Source: Phycisphaerales bacterium
GTDB lineage: Bacteria; Planctomycetota; Phycisphaerae; Phycisphaerales; UBA1924
Reading direction: 5' to 3'
Assembly (NCBI GenBank): GCA_020847535.1
Contig: JADLBU010000003.1
Coordinates: 93,998-144,503 of the forward strand
Length of the DNA stretch: 50,506 nt
The position numbers and the translations under genes were made by a program. This document shows, piece by piece, positions 49,879-50,506 of this stretch (positions are counted from its first letter, which is position 1; each line of letters opens with the position of its first letter). Below the pieces are notes generated by a model. That model did not search any database, had not been told where the DNA came from, and saw only the letters and a list, made by a program, of their open reading frames with translations.

Positions 49879-50433
49879 GGTGGAAGTGACGGAGTGACGG
49901 AGTGACGCGGGGACGCGGGGACGCGGGGATGCGGGGATGCGGGGATGCGGGGATGCGGGATTGTCAGGGTATGGGGGGATTGGGAGGTTGGGCGGCGAGC
50001 TTGCAGTCTTGGGCGAGGTCGTGGGTGCCGGTGGTGGTGCAGGCTTGTTCGAGTTGGAGGAAGAGGTCTCTGCGTGTGGGGGCTGAGCGCGTGAGTGAGT
50101 GGAAGTCGGTGCTGATGCTGGTGGCGGCTCGACTGCGGCACGTGGCGGGGACTCGGTGGGGCCTGCGACGCTACCTGGACATGACCCGGCTGACCGAGCC
50201 GGCGCTGACGACAAACCCGACGTCCGCGGCCGCGTGAGCCGCGTCGCTGATGAGCCTCCGCCCTACGGGCTCCGGCTTATCAGCGGGATGGACCTTCCTG
50301 TAGAGATCCTCTTCTCGAATGTGCGCAACTTGACGGACACTACCGAACTATTTCGTCGGCCCTGCCGGGCCGGATGGTTTATTGATCTCTGCATAGTAAA
50401 AGCCATTTGGCCGGTCGGTCCGATGTTCTGGGG
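49879..50433. other. Intergenic region right of acpS, with a possible gene remnant
   Basis: After the octamer array, a minus-strand frame ending at 49964 reads protein-like (TDFHSLTRSAPTRRDLFLQLEQACTTTG...DCKLAA) over about 55 codons. It has no start codon and an in-frame stop upstream. It may be the 3' remnant of a lost gene. 50240-50433 holds GC hairpins such as GGCCC-TGCC-GGGCC and nothing recognised; it may be the end of the mobile element that begins at 50434. Confidence 0.45.
49888..49959 (+). repeat. Octamer array (GACGGAGT x2, GACGCGGG x3, GATGCGGG x4)
   Basis: Nine 8-base units in perfect register, diverging stepwise along the array. It begins 10 bases upstream of the acpS start codon. 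Confidence 0.9.
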
Positions 50434-50506
50434 ATGAGAACCAAGGGCACCCCGGCGGAGCTGGAGGCCCGGCGGCTTCGCGCGGCGGAGCTGCTGGGCC
50501 GGGGCA
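50434..50506 (+). CDS. Possible transposase N terminus (runs off the window)
   Basis: The 24 codons in the window read RTKGTPAELEARRLRAAELLGRG, resembling the N terminus of IS630-like winged-helix transposases common in planctomycetes (MRTKGTPAELE...). The match is by eye on a short stretch, so it is tentative. The end lies outside the window. GGGG precedes the ATG. Confidence 0.5.
   Translation, partial: MRTKGTPAELEARRLRAAELLGRG

Noticed and set aside
49888..49959. Octamer array considered as a CRISPR-like array
   Set aside because: Units are 8 bases with no spacers.

Overview
The window is a GC-rich bacterial chromosome segment, most likely from a flagellated planctomycete of the Phycisphaerae group. 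This is inferred from protein style, not from a marker gene. The signs are exported proteins ending in IPSP...ARRRR (PEP-CTERM-like), a C-terminal EF-hand/dockerin-like repeat of the type DTGFVDTDDFDAFVQAF, DUF1559-style pseudopilins ([13 protein letters not shown]), two right-handed beta-helix proteins opening with AGPLDPPAGPI, and many exported beta-propellers. No rRNA, tRNA or CRISPR array was seen.

Left part (1-9335): a flagellar export and regulation cluster on the + strand, fliP (cut by the window edge), fliQ, fliR, flhB, flhA, flhF, flhG, a small membrane protein, and the motility sigma factor fliA. A rho-independent terminator follows. Near-consensus sigma-28 -10 boxes lie before flhF and before the small membrane gene. 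folK and a large exported protein follow.

11433-15510 (- strand): the most striking unit. A complete cobalamin (B12) riboswitch precedes three genes joined by 4-base overlaps: an exported surface protein, an exported PQQ-type beta-propeller with an EF-hand tail, and a pseudopilin. A small BFD-like [2Fe-2S] protein comes 38 bases later. No known B12 transporter gene is present, so this may be an undescribed planctomycete way of handling corrinoids at the cell surface.

15582-26868: a PEP-CTERM-like protein, bifunctional putA, a small compositionally odd gene behind a large hairpin, an exported beta-propeller, an erythromycin-esterase-family protein, an HTH regulator overlapping a double aspartyl-protease-like protein, and an unknown gene. 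27161-36482: gyrA, an FG-GAP surface protein, a fatty acid hydroxylase/sterol desaturase family protein, an alpha/beta hydrolase, an MFS transporter, rnc, and rpmH with a good promoter and terminator. 36733-41538: an MCE-type lipid-transport set (ATPase, MCE protein, lipoprotein; no permease), a NUDIX hydrolase, a rhomboid protease, and an ECF-like sigma factor gene broken by an in-frame amber codon. 41681-50506: two paralogous beta-helix proteins, one with a (CT)20 microsatellite exactly where its ribosome binding site should be, a putative lipoprotein, a thioredoxin-fold protein, eno, a PhoU-like gene, acpS and the start of a possible transposase.

Short tandem repeats of 7, 8 or 9 bases occur throughout at gene borders. 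Some have entered coding sequence, as two in-frame inserts in putA and as odd tails on RNase III, the NUDIX, MFS and hydroxylase proteins.
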